From: Parabacteroides sp. Marseille-P3160
GTDB lineage: Bacteria; Bacteroidota; Bacteroidia; Bacteroidales; Tannerellaceae
Assembly: GCF_900162725.1 (NCBI RefSeq)
Contig: NZ_LT799418.1
Span: 1,541,145 to 1,597,175, forward strand
DNA length: 56,031 nt
Reading direction: 5' to 3'
Below are positions 7,496 to 14,873 of this stretch, piece after piece. A program made the translations under genes and the position numbers. The notes under the pieces were generated by a model, which did no database searches, was not told the DNA's origin, and was given only the letters and a program-made list of their open reading frames with translations. Positions within the stretch are counted from its first letter, which is position 1. Every line of letters starts with the position of its first letter.

Positions 7496-10186
7496 ATGAA
7501 GATTCAGTTTAATATATCCTTCCATACTATTTGGGGGCAAAAACTTGTCGTGTCAGGCTCTATTCCGGAATTAGGAAATTGGAAGCTATCCGGAGCGAAG
7601 GAAATGCATTATGTCGAGGGCGGCAATTGGCAGTTGGAAATTGATATTCCCGCTGATCTTGCGGATTTGCATTATCGGTATCTGCTGGTAGAGAATGGGA
7701 ATCCTATACTTGAAGAATGGAACAAGGGGCATTCGGCTTACCTGGATCCTTCCATTAAAACCTATTCCTTTTATGATACATGGGAAGCCTCTCCGGCTGA
7801 GTTATCCTATTATTCGACGGCTTTTACGAAAGCTATTTACGCTCATCTTTCCAAACGGCCGAATCATCCGGATCCATCCGGTAAAAAATTGAGGATCAAA
7901 GTCTGGGCTCCTCGTGTCGAAAGCCATCAATCGGTGGCGCTTGCCGGAAACCAATCCTTGATAGGCAACTGGCAGGTGGACAAAGCTTTGAAGATGACTT
8001 GCGAGACGGCGCCGGAATGGCAAATCGAAATCGATGCCGATCAAATCCGGTATCCTTTCGAATATAAATTTATCGTCTGTAACACTGAAACCTCGGAGCT
8101 GAACTATTGGGAAGCCGGGGATAACCGGATATTGAATTTGCCCCCTGCTGAAGAAGGGGAGATCAAGGTCGTTTCCGGCCTTTTTTTGAAGAAGGAATTA
8201 CCCGAGGGTAAGTTTGCTGGTACGGTCGTCCCTGTCTTCTCCTTACGTACCGAGAAGAGCTTTGGAGTGGGCGACTTTGGCGATTTGAAACAGTTGGTCG
8301 ATTGGGTGAAATCAACCGGCCAGCGGGTGATCCAGATCCTTCCTGTCAACGATACGACTAATACCCATACATGGACGGATTCCTATCCATACAGCGCCGT
8401 CTCGATCTATGCTTTGCATCCGATCTATATCGATCTGCAGGCAGCCGGTACACCGGATGACGCCGTCGACCGGGCTTATTATGAACAGATACGGAAGGAT
8501 TTGAATAGCCGTTTCTCTGTCGAATATGAGGAAGTATTGAAGACTAAATTGCAATACATGAAGGTTCTCTTCTGGCAGGAAGGGAAAGAAGTGTTGGCGA
8601 GTGACGAATTCGAAACCTTTTTCCTCCGGAACCTATCCTGGTTGGTTCCCTATGCGGCCTATTGCTATCTGCGGGATACATACCATACAACCGATTTTAG
8701 CCGCTGGGGGGAGTATGCGACCTATAACAAAGTACGTGTCCATGCCATCTGCGACGAGTTGGCGGATTCTTATCCGGAGGTGGCTTTCACCTATTACCTT
8801 CAGTTTATCCTGCGTAAGCAGTTCGAGTCAGTTACTTCCTATGCTCGTGAAAACGGGATCGTGTTGAAAGGCGACCTGCCGATTGGGATAGGGCGTACCA
8901 GTGTTGACGCTTGGACGGATCCTTCCTATTTTAATCTTCAAAGCCAGGCCGGAGCGCCTCCGGATGAATTCTCGACCATCGGGCAGAATTGGAGATTCCC
9001 GACCTATTGCTGGGATGTGATGGAGAAAGACCAATACACTTGGTGGAAAAAACGTTTCGAGGGAATGGGCCATTATTTCGACTGTTTCCGGATTGACCAT
9101 ATTTTGGGCTTCTTCCGGATATGGGAAATACCGGAAGAATATGTTCAGGGGCTTTGCGGGCATTTTCGTCCAGCCTTGCCTTTGTCCCGGAAAGAAATCG
9201 AGCAATATGGCTTTACATTGATAGAACCGTTTCATATGACCGCTCATATCAACGAGGCCTATCTGCCTTTGCTTTTCGACGACTTGACCAGTGTCGTAAT
9301 AGATACTTATCTGGATCGGATCACCTCTCAATTCTATGCTCTGAAATCTTTCTGTAATACGCAGCGGAAGATCGAATTCCTTTTCCGGGAAAGGACGGAT
9401 CCGGCGTCCGAACGGATCCGGGAGGGATTATATACGATCGCCAACGAAGTGTTATTTCTCCGGGATCCATATGAGAAGGAGAAGTTTCATCCCCGCATTT
9501 CAGCCAGCCAGTCTTATGTCTATAAAGACCTTTTCTCGTCGGATCAATATGCCTTCGACCAGTTATATTGGGATTTTTATTACCATCGCCATAATGATTT
9601 CTGGAAAGCGGAGGCCTATAAGCGATTGACTCCCCTTATTGCGGGCACCGAGATGTTGGTCTGCGGGGAAGATCTGGGGATGATTCCGGACTCAGTGCAT
9701 GAGGTGATGAACCGTTTGCAGATTCTGTCGCTTGAATTAGAGCGGATGCCCAAGGCGGCCGGGCGAGAATTTTCTGATCTTTCCGATCTTCCTTATTTAT
9801 CCGTTTGCACCACCTCCACGCATGACATGCCCCCTCTAAGGGCTTGGTGGAGAGAAGACGCACTACGTACGCAAAGATATTATAACCAGGTATTGAGGCG
9901 GGATGGCGAGGCGCCGGGTGAATGTTCCTCCGAAATTGCCACCCAGATCCTGTGGAATCATTTGACATCACCCTCGATGTTCGCCATTTTCCCATTGCAA
10001 GATTGGCTGGCCATCGACGACGAACTGAAAAATCCGGATGTGGAAGCGGAACGGATTAATGTTCCGGCGGATCCCAACCATTATTGGGGTTACCGGATGC
10101 ATCTGACGATTGAAAAACTGAAGGAGGCGGCGGATTTTAACCGCAAAGTCAAGGACCTGATCGCTCAGTCCGGGCGAAAAAAATAA
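7496..10186 (+). CDS. malQ: 4-alpha-glucanotransferase (GH77) with two N-terminal CBM20 modules
   Basis: This 896-residue amylomaltase transfers alpha-1,4-glucan segments between maltodextrins, and is cytoplasmic since no signal peptide is seen. Two starch-binding CBM20-like modules come first, about 1-110 (FNISFHTIWGQ, GSIPELGNWKLSGA) and about 120-245 (AGNQSLIGNWQ). The GH77 domain (about 255-880) has SYPYSAVSIYALHPIY, FRIDHILGFFRIWEIP with the catalytic Asp, and CGEDLGMIP with the acid/base Glu. TSTHDMPPLRAWW is typical of the family. CBM20-containing long MalQ enzymes are known in Bacteroidetes and plants (DPE2-like). The ATG at 7496 is chosen over an upstream TTG because the terminator of nrdJ lies between them. 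It converges on the bactofilin gene. Confidence 0.94.
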   Translation: MKIQFNISFHTIWGQKLVVSGSIPELGNWKLSGAKEMHYVEGGNWQLEIDIPADLADLHYRYLLVENGNPILEEWNKGHSAYLDPSIKTYSFYDTWEASPAELSYYSTAFTKAIYAHLSKRPNHPDPSGKKLRIKVWAPRVESHQSVALAGNQSLIGNWQVDKALKMTCETAPEWQIEIDADQIRYPFEYKFIVCNTETSELNYWEAGDNRILNLPPAEEGEIKVVSGLFLKKELPEGKFAGTVVPVFSLRTEKSFGVGDFGDLKQLVDWVKSTGQRVIQILPVNDTTNTHTWTDSYPYSAVSIYALHPIYIDLQAAGTPDDAVDRAYYEQIRKDLNSRFSVEYEEVLKTKLQYMKVLFWQEGKEVLASDEFETFFLRNLSWLVPYAAYCYLRDTYHTTDFSRWGEYATYNKVRVHAICDELADSYPEVAFTYYLQFILRKQFESVTSYARENGIVLKGDLPIGIGRTSVDAWTDPSYFNLQSQAGAPPDEFSTIGQNWRFPTYCWDVMEKDQYTWWKKRFEGMGHYFDCFRIDHILGFFRIWEIPEEYVQGLCGHFRPALPLSRKEIEQYGFTLIEPFHMTAHINEAYLPLLFDDLTSVVIDTYLDRITSQFYALKSFCNTQRKIEFLFRERTDPASERIREGLYTIANEVLFLRDPYEKEKFHPRISASQSYVYKDLFSSDQYAFDQLYWDFYYHRHNDFWKAEAYKRLTPLIAGTEMLVCGEDLGMIPDSVHEVMNRLQILSLELERMPKAAGREFSDLSDLPYLSVCTTSTHDMPPLRAWWREDALRTQRYYNQVLRRDGEAPGECSSEIATQILWNHLTSPSMFAIFPLQDWLAIDDELKNPDVEAERINVPADPNHYWGYRMHLTIEKLKEAADFNRKVKDLIAQSGRKK

Positions 10187-10215
10187 GGTAGGAAGCGGTT
10201 CATTGCTTCTCTACC
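10187..10215. terminator. Hairpin between convergent malQ and bactofilin genes
   Basis: GGTAGGAAGC at 10187-10196 pairs with GCTTCTCTACC at 10205-10215 with a one-base bulge. The right arm lies in the last codons of the bactofilin gene. It is followed by TTCTTTT on the plus strand and preceded on the other side by A-rich sequence (AAAAAAATAA), so it could terminate both genes. Confidence 0.6.
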
Positions 10216-10568
10216 TTCTTTTCCGTCATTTTGCAGGTGCCGTTGAACCTGGCGCCGGGTTCGATTTCGATGATGCCGGTACTTAGCTCCCCCTTAATTA
10301 CGGCGGATGCCTTTAAGGTCAGTTTCTCTTTGATTTGGATGTTTCCTTCGGCTGAGCCCAGTATTTCGGCATTCTCGGCTTGGATGTTGCCCAAGATGCT
10401 TCCCTGCGAGCCGATTACAATCTTCCCTGCAGAACAGACATCTCCTTTGATATGGCCGTCTATCCGGAAGTCTGTCCCGGTAGTAATGTTTCCAATGACC
10501 GACGTGCCTGTGCTCAATGCATTATGCAGCCCGCCGTTGCCATTTTCTTCTTTTGTTTTAACTCCCAT
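10200..10568 (-). CDS. Bactofilin (polymer-forming cytoskeletal protein)
   Basis: This 122-residue protein has a short N-terminal tail and then a glycine-spaced right-handed beta-helix pattern: TGTDFRIDGHIKGDVCSAG, then GSILGNIQAENAEI and GSAEGNIQIKEKLTL. That is the bactofilin (DUF583) fold. These proteins self-assemble into non-polar filaments and position envelope enzymes. The C-terminus is charged (EKKVEKQ). It converges on malQ and is divergent from folB, with a shared promoter region of about 80 bases. Function in this organism is inferred from the family only. Confidence 0.92.
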   Translation of the reverse strand: MGVKTKEENGNGGLHNALSTGTSVIGNITTGTDFRIDGHIKGDVCSAGKIVIGSQGSILGNIQAENAEILGSAEGNIQIKEKLTLKASAVIKGELSTGIIEIEPGARFNGTCKMTEKKVEKQ

Positions 10569-10585
10569 GCTATTTGATGTTTGCG

Positions 10586-10593
10586 CAAATATA
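10586..10593 (-). promoter_or_regulatory. -7 element of the bactofilin gene
   Basis: On the minus strand TATATTTG, followed by C, matches TAnnTTTG exactly, 18 bases before the ATG at 10568. A convincing -33 element at 19-21 bases is not seen. Confidence 0.55.
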
Positions 10594-10603
10594 GACTAAT
10601 TTT

Positions 10604-10634
10604 TTTGCCGGATAGGCAAGTTTGTCTATTTTTA
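10604..10634 (+). promoter_or_regulatory. Promoter of folB
   Basis: TTTG at 10604-10607 is followed after 19 bases by TATTTTTA at 10627-10634, one mismatch from the consensus. The ATG is at 10651. It lies back to back with the bactofilin -7 element. Confidence 0.55.
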
Positions 10635-10650
10635 CATAAAATTGAAAGTT

Positions 10651-11016
10651 ATGTTGATACAGATTCTGTTGGATGAAATGAAATTTTACTCCTATCATGG
10701 CGTATTGCCGCAGGAAAGGAAAGTAGGAAACCATTTTGTGGTCAATTTGAAAATTACGGTTCCGGTCGATGTCGCATTGGTAAACGATTCTCTGGAGGAT
10801 ACAATAAATTATGCCTCTCTGTATAAAGTGGTAAAAAGGGAGATGGACACGCCTTCCCATTTATTGGAACATGCCGCCGGTCGTATCCTATCTTCCCTGA
10901 AAGAATCGTTTCCTCAGATTACTGCAATAGAGTTGAAGCTGACCAAGTTAAATCCTCCTTTAGGGGGGGATGTCACAAGTGCTTCGGTTATCTTGTCCGA
11001 GTCTTATGCTTCCTGA
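10651..11016 (+). CDS. folB: Dihydroneopterin aldolase
   Basis: FolB converts 7,8-dihydroneopterin to 6-hydroxymethyl-7,8-dihydropterin in folate synthesis. The 121-residue protein has the family motifs FYSYHGVLPQE near the N-terminus, with the active-site Tyr/His region and Glu, then DTINYASLYKVV, LLEHAAGRI, and the C-terminal KLTKLNPPLGGDV with the conserved Lys. A TTG-initiated form would start 9 bases upstream; ATG at 10651 is preferred because it directly precedes the conserved strand. It stands alone, divergent from the bactofilin gene. Confidence 0.94.
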   Translation: MLIQILLDEMKFYSYHGVLPQERKVGNHFVVNLKITVPVDVALVNDSLEDTINYASLYKVVKREMDTPSHLLEHAAGRILSSLKESFPQITAIELKLTKLNPPLGGDVTSASVILSESYAS

Positions 11017-11065
11017 GATTTATCTTTCGGATAAGGTTGCCTAAGCTTCATTGGTATTGAAAAAT

Positions 11066-11177
11066 GAAGAGGAAGTGGCAAAAGTCTGTTTTTAAACTTT
11101 TACTTCACGCCTACAGACTTCTGTGAAAAGGGGAAGGTTGATGGACAGAAATTTATCTCTTTTGGCACAGCCTCTTC
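11066..11177 (-). repeat. Long imperfect inverted repeat just downstream of the HU gene
   Basis: GAAGAGG-AAGTGGC-AAAAG at 11066-11084 is nearly the reverse complement of CTTTTGGCACAGCCTCTTC at 11159-11177, enclosing 74 bases. A second pair, AAGTCTGT (11082-11089) and ACAGACTT (11113-11120), lies inside. On the minus strand the element begins 13 bases after the HU stop and its far arm runs into CATTTTTC. It therefore looks like an intrinsic terminator with an insertion in its loop. See the similar element at 22567-22731. Confidence 0.6.
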
Positions 11178-11190
11178 AATCTCAACTGAA

Positions 11191-11463
11191 TCATTTAACG
11201 AGTTCGGCGAGCTCAGCTCCTGCTTTAAACTTAACCGCTTTACGGGCAGGGATTTCGATAGGCTGCTTTGTCTTTGGATTTACTCCTTTACGAGCTGATT
11301 TTTCTACTATGGAAAAAGAGCCGAATCCGAGGATTGCTACTTTTCCTCCTTTTTTTACTTCAGTTGAAACTGTTTGAATGAAAGCCTCTACCGCTTTTTT
11401 TGTGTCTACTTTGCTTAGCCCGGATTTTTCGGCTACGGCATTGATAAATTCTGTTTTGTTCAT
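11191..11463 (-). CDS. HU family DNA-binding protein
   Basis: This 90-residue histone-like protein bends and compacts DNA as a dimer. It has the normal HU length, with MNKTEFINAVAEKSGLSK at the N-terminus, the core GGKVAILGFGSFSI, and the arm tip GVNPKTKQP in place of the commoner RNPxT. The lysine-rich C-terminal helix ends AELAELVK. It is divergent from the rhomboid genes, with promoters for both in 11508-11617. An unusual long hairpin lies directly downstream. Confidence 0.96.
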   Translation of the reverse strand: MNKTEFINAVAEKSGLSKVDTKKAVEAFIQTVSTEVKKGGKVAILGFGSFSIVEKSARKGVNPKTKQPIEIPARKAVKFKAGAELAELVK

Positions 11464-11507
11464 AATGGGTAATAATTATAATGACAAGATACTAATCTTT
11501 ATGCGCG

Positions 11508-11539
11508 TAAATATAGTTTTTTAATTTTAATGCAACAAT
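11508..11539 (-). promoter_or_regulatory. Promoter of the HU gene
   Basis: On the minus strand ATTG (11536-11539) precedes TATATTTA (11508-11515) by exactly 20 bases, each one mismatch from the TTTG and TAnnTTTG consensus. The ATG is 45 bases downstream. Confidence 0.55.
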
Positions 11540-11609
11540 AAAAATGTGCTTTTTTCTAAGTTTCTCTGTTTTACTTATTGACGAACTTTAGAAATAGCAA
11601 AATATGTCT

Positions 11610-11617
11610 AACTTTGC
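11610..11617 (+). promoter_or_regulatory. -7 element of the rhomboid operon
   Basis: TAACTTTG, followed by C, is a perfect TAnnTTTG match. It lies 6 bases inside the longer possible reading frame that starts with ATG at 11604, so a transcript starting here cannot use that ATG. This sets the start of the first rhomboid at 11643. Confidence 0.65.
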
Positions 11618-11642
11618 GTTATTCTTATATGAAATAAAAAAG

Positions 11643-12350
11643 ATGAATCAGAATAATTCCGGCTTTTTGGCCAGTATCCCGACCGTTACAAAAAATCTTA
11701 TTATTATTAATGTGCTCTTCTGGGTTGCCAGCCTGGTTTTGCCCAGGATTGGAATCGACTTGGTGAGTCTTTTGGGCCTGCACTTTCCCGGTGTGTCCGA
11801 TTTTTATTTCTTTCAGTTTATTACCTATATGTTCATGCATGACCCGCATTCATTCGGGCACATCTTTTTTAATATGTTTGCGGTTTTCATGTTCGGACGA
11901 GTGCTGGAAAGTGTTTGGGGGCCCAAGCGCTTCCTCTTGTTCTATATCGTGACCGGAATCGGAGCGGCTGTCGTGCAGGAAATCGTTTGGTTGTTCTCTA
12001 TCCAGGCTTTCGCTTCTGAGCATCAGATCTCCTTGTTGCAACTGATTGCGCAAGATCCGTCGTTGAATTTCCTGGTTACGATCGGCGCTTCCGGAGCGGT
12101 GTTCGGCATCCTGCTGGCCTTCGGAATGTTATTTCCCAACGTGCCGCTTTATATCATGTTTATCCCGGTGCCGATCAAAGCGAAATATTTTGTCATCGGT
12201 TACGGGGTGATCGAACTCTTCCTCGGCGTATCCAATTTCAGCGGAGATAGTGTTGCGCACTTTGCCCATCTCGGAGGAATGCTTTTCGGCTATTTCATGA
12301 TTTTGTATTGGAAAAAGAAAGATCGAAAAAATGGCGGATATCGGTACTGA
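11643..12350 (+). CDS. Rhomboid family intramembrane serine protease (first copy)
   Basis: Rhomboids cut transmembrane segments of substrates within the bilayer. From ATG 11643 the protein has 235 residues and about six hydrophobic segments. The nucleophile motif GASGAVFG places Ser150, and AHLGGMLFG places the catalytic His209. The loop segment HFAH and the early FMHDPHSFGHIFFNM, with conserved His and Asn, also fit the family. An upstream in-frame ATG at 11604 is rejected because the predicted -7 element overlaps it. The stop overlaps the next gene by 20 bases, which suggests translational coupling with the second rhomboid. Confidence 0.92.
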   Translation: MNQNNSGFLASIPTVTKNLIIINVLFWVASLVLPRIGIDLVSLLGLHFPGVSDFYFFQFITYMFMHDPHSFGHIFFNMFAVFMFGRVLESVWGPKRFLLFYIVTGIGAAVVQEIVWLFSIQAFASEHQISLLQLIAQDPSLNFLVTIGASGAVFGILLAFGMLFPNVPLYIMFIPVPIKAKYFVIGYGVIELFLGVSNFSGDSVAHFAHLGGMLFGYFMILYWKKKDRKNGGYRY

Positions 12351-13209
12351 AATAAAATACAGGTTGAAGCGGGAAGGGATTCTGGGTTACCTATTGTTCA
12401 TTAATATAGCGGTATTCCTTTTGCTTCGCTTAAGCAGCGTTCTCTTCCTGTTGTTTAATGTATCGGAGGTTCCGTTCTTGCACTATCTGCAGGTGCCTTC
12501 CAATCCGCTGCTTTTGCTCTTCCGTCCGTGGACGCTTCTTACCTATATGTTTACCCACTACGACTTTCTGCATATACTTTTCAATATGCTTTGGTTATAT
12601 TGGTTCGGAAAGATTTTCCTTTATTTTTTTCAACCCCGGCAATTGGGAGGGCTTTATCTCCTCGGAGGGCTTGCCGGAGCGCTGTTTTTCATCCTTTCTT
12701 ATAATATATTCCCTTATTTCAAGGAAATCTCCGATTCGAGTTTCCTGATGGGAGCTTCTGCGTCGGTGATGGCGATCGTTTTTGCCATTTCCTTTTATCA
12801 GAAAGATTATCAGATAAACCTGTTGTTTTTAGGGAAAATCAAACTAATTTATCTGGCTTTATTTACCTTTGTCATCGATCTGCTTGCCATTACTTCCCAA
12901 AATGCGGGGGGGCATCTGGCACATATCGGAGGGGCTTTGTTCGGGATTTGGTTTGCCGCAAGTTACCAAAAGGGAAAGGATCTGACAGCACCTGCAAACC
13001 GGTTTCTCGACGGATTGGTAAATCTGACCAAGCGTAAACCGAAGATGAAGGTTTCTTACCGGCGGACGGAACCGGAGCAAGATTATCGGGATCGCCGGCG
13101 GAAAGAAGCGGAAGAATTGGATGCTATCTTGGATAAACTCAAGCATTCGGGTTACGAAAGCTTGTCTTCGGAAGAGAAGCGGAAACTATTTGATGCCAGT
13201 AAAAAGTAA
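12331..13209 (+). CDS. Rhomboid family intramembrane serine protease (second copy)
   Basis: This 292-residue paralogue has the membrane core at about 18-215 and a soluble charged C-terminal tail (about 225-292, rich in Arg/Lys/Glu). GASASVMA gives the putative nucleophile Ser143 and HLAHIGGALFG the catalytic His198. The FNMLWLYWFGK segment replaces the first copy's FNMFAVFMFGR. The tail, ending EEKRKLFDASKK, looks like a cytoplasmic helix and is absent from the first copy. Its start overlaps the end of the first rhomboid by 20 bases, and the next gene starts one base after its stop, so three genes form one tight unit. Confidence 0.92.
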   Translation: MADIGTEIKYRLKREGILGYLLFINIAVFLLLRLSSVLFLLFNVSEVPFLHYLQVPSNPLLLLFRPWTLLTYMFTHYDFLHILFNMLWLYWFGKIFLYFFQPRQLGGLYLLGGLAGALFFILSYNIFPYFKEISDSSFLMGASASVMAIVFAISFYQKDYQINLLFLGKIKLIYLALFTFVIDLLAITSQNAGGHLAHIGGALFGIWFAASYQKGKDLTAPANRFLDGLVNLTKRKPKMKVSYRRTEPEQDYRDRRRKEAEELDAILDKLKHSGYESLSSEEKRKLFDASKK

Positions 13210-13210
13210 A

Positions 13211-14320
13211 ATGAATTTTTTTAGACTCATAGTACATTCTTTAGTCGCCTCTGTTCATCTTTTTTTCCTGTTGTTGATGATGGCAGCGGCTTATTCCGAC
13301 CATTTCTCTCCAGAGAAAAGCCTTTTGATGGCTTATTTAGGGTTAGGCTTTCCCATCCTTTGTTTCATCAATTTCTGTTTCCTTATTTACTGGATCTTTC
13401 TTTCCCAGTGGAAAATGCTAGCGGCCGGTATTTGCGGCTTCCTGATCTGCCTGTTCCCGCTCATGTCCTATTTTCCTATTCATCTGAAGACAAAGGAGAT
13501 CCCCAAGGAAGATGTTATCAAGGTATTGACGTATAATGTGATGGCTTTCGGATATAAAACACATACGGCAAATTCCCCGAATCCGATTGTCGAATACATT
13601 GCCCAGTCGGATGCCGATATCGTTTGTATGCAAGAGTATCTGGTTGCCAAATCCGGAAATTTCCTAACGAATAAAAAGTTGCAGAGGGCTTTACATATGT
13701 ATCCTTATCGCTCCCTGATTCCGCTGGCGACAGTGAACAGAAACCAGTCCATCGGCCTGGCCGTCTACTCCAAGTATCCGATTAACCGTTCCAGGCGGAT
13801 TAAATATAAAAGTCCTTTCAACGGTTCCTCCATCCACGAATTGAATGTCAAGGGGCGGACGGTTTACCTGGTGAATAACCATTTGGAATCCTTTAAGCTG
13901 ACGATGGAAGACCGTTCGAAATATTCCAACTTTATAAAGAACTTGAGCTCCGATACCTTCGATGCATTCAAAGGGTCGGTTCACCAGAAACTGGGACCTG
14001 CTTACCGGACGCGCGCCGTACAAGCGGAGACGGTGGCGGATGAAATCGGAAAATTGGGAGAAGAGCAATACATAATCGTTTGCGGTGATTTTAACGATAC
14101 GCCTATCTCTTATGCCCACCGTACGGTTTTAGGGAACCTGACGGACGCTTTTGCCGAATCCGGTTGCGGCCCGGGGATTACTTATAACCAAAATCTTTTC
14201 TGGTTCCGGATCGATCATATCTTTCATTCGGCAAACATGAGCTCTATAAACTGCACTGTAGACAAAATCAAATATTCCGATCATTACCCACTGTGGTGTT
14301 ATCTAAAGTTCAATCAATAA
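13211..14320 (+). CDS. Endonuclease/exonuclease/phosphatase family membrane protein
   Basis: The first 90 of 369 residues hold three hydrophobic segments; the rest is a DNase I-like hydrolase domain. Metal and catalytic motifs are visible: VLTYNVMAFG (Asn ligand), CMQEYL (Glu), VNNHLES (His), CGDFNDTP (Asp/Asn) and the terminal SDHYPLW (Asp-His). The family covers nucleases, phosphodiesterases and lipid phosphatases, so the substrate cannot be named; an active site outside the membrane is likely. ATG 13211 follows the rhomboid stop by one base and starts MNFFRLIVH. A longer frame from 13121 would overlap the rhomboid and is not chosen. It converges on the DUF4468 genes with no gap. Confidence 0.88.
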   Translation: MNFFRLIVHSLVASVHLFFLLLMMAAAYSDHFSPEKSLLMAYLGLGFPILCFINFCFLIYWIFLSQWKMLAAGICGFLICLFPLMSYFPIHLKTKEIPKEDVIKVLTYNVMAFGYKTHTANSPNPIVEYIAQSDADIVCMQEYLVAKSGNFLTNKKLQRALHMYPYRSLIPLATVNRNQSIGLAVYSKYPINRSRRIKYKSPFNGSSIHELNVKGRTVYLVNNHLESFKLTMEDRSKYSNFIKNLSSDTFDAFKGSVHQKLGPAYRTRAVQAETVADEIGKLGEEQYIIVCGDFNDTPISYAHRTVLGNLTDAFAESGCGPGITYNQNLFWFRIDHIFHSANMSSINCTVDKIKYSDHYPLWCYLKFNQ

Positions 14321-14863
14321 CTATTTTCCCAGAGCGGCGTCATAGACGTCTCCATAGAGCCTTTCGACGAAGAAAAAGGTAGCATTGCATAATAATTCCG
14401 GTTCCGTAACGAGGGCGACTTTGTTTCCTTTTCCGTTATTGATGAGGATATCTTCGGCCGGAAACATTTGTGTCTTGTTTTTATCCGGATCGTATTGATA
14501 GCGGATGTTGCTGACTTTTATCTCATATCTGTTTTCTCGGCAGTTGATGTTCATGCGAAACTTAATGATTGCCTTCGCCTTGTTCTCCAATAGTAATTCT
14601 ACTTTGGACGAAATCATCAGGGTGCCCGCCTTTTTGTTTGCCGCAACATTCGAGAGGAAGATATCCATGCCGTAGGTCGATTGCGCCCATTTATTGATAT
14701 TGGCGAACAATTCCGCCTTGCTCTTTCCTTGCACCTCGACATTTTCGGTATAGCAAACCCTTCCGTCCTTGAATGGCGCACAATTGGTTACCTGCCCCCT
14801 TTCTCCTTGAGCAGCCAGAGCCAGGGGGAGAAATAAGAACAGGGATATAATCCATTTTTTCAT
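14321..14863 (-). CDS. Exported DUF4468 domain protein
   Basis: This 180-residue protein has a signal peptide ending near residue 18 (ALAAQ) followed by a single DUF4468 domain: the CYTENVEVQGKSKAELFANI segment, where the helix before the strands contains INKWAQSTYG. Strands around KVELLLENKAKAIIKFRM and IRYQY follow. DUF4468 is a common Bacteroidetes periplasmic or surface domain of unknown role. It lies 10 bases downstream of a larger DUF4468 protein, and the two are probably co-transcribed. An ORF extension upstream to 14890 overlaps that gene and is not favoured. No enzyme motif is visible. Confidence 0.85.
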   Translation of the reverse strand: MKKWIISLFLFLPLALAAQGERGQVTNCAPFKDGRVCYTENVEVQGKSKAELFANINKWAQSTYGMDIFLSNVAANKKAGTLMISSKVELLLENKAKAIIKFRMNINCRENRYEIKVSNIRYQYDPDKNKTQMFPAEDILINNGKGNKVALVTEPELLCNATFFFVERLYGDVYDAALGK

Positions 14864-14873
14864 CTGTCGCTTT

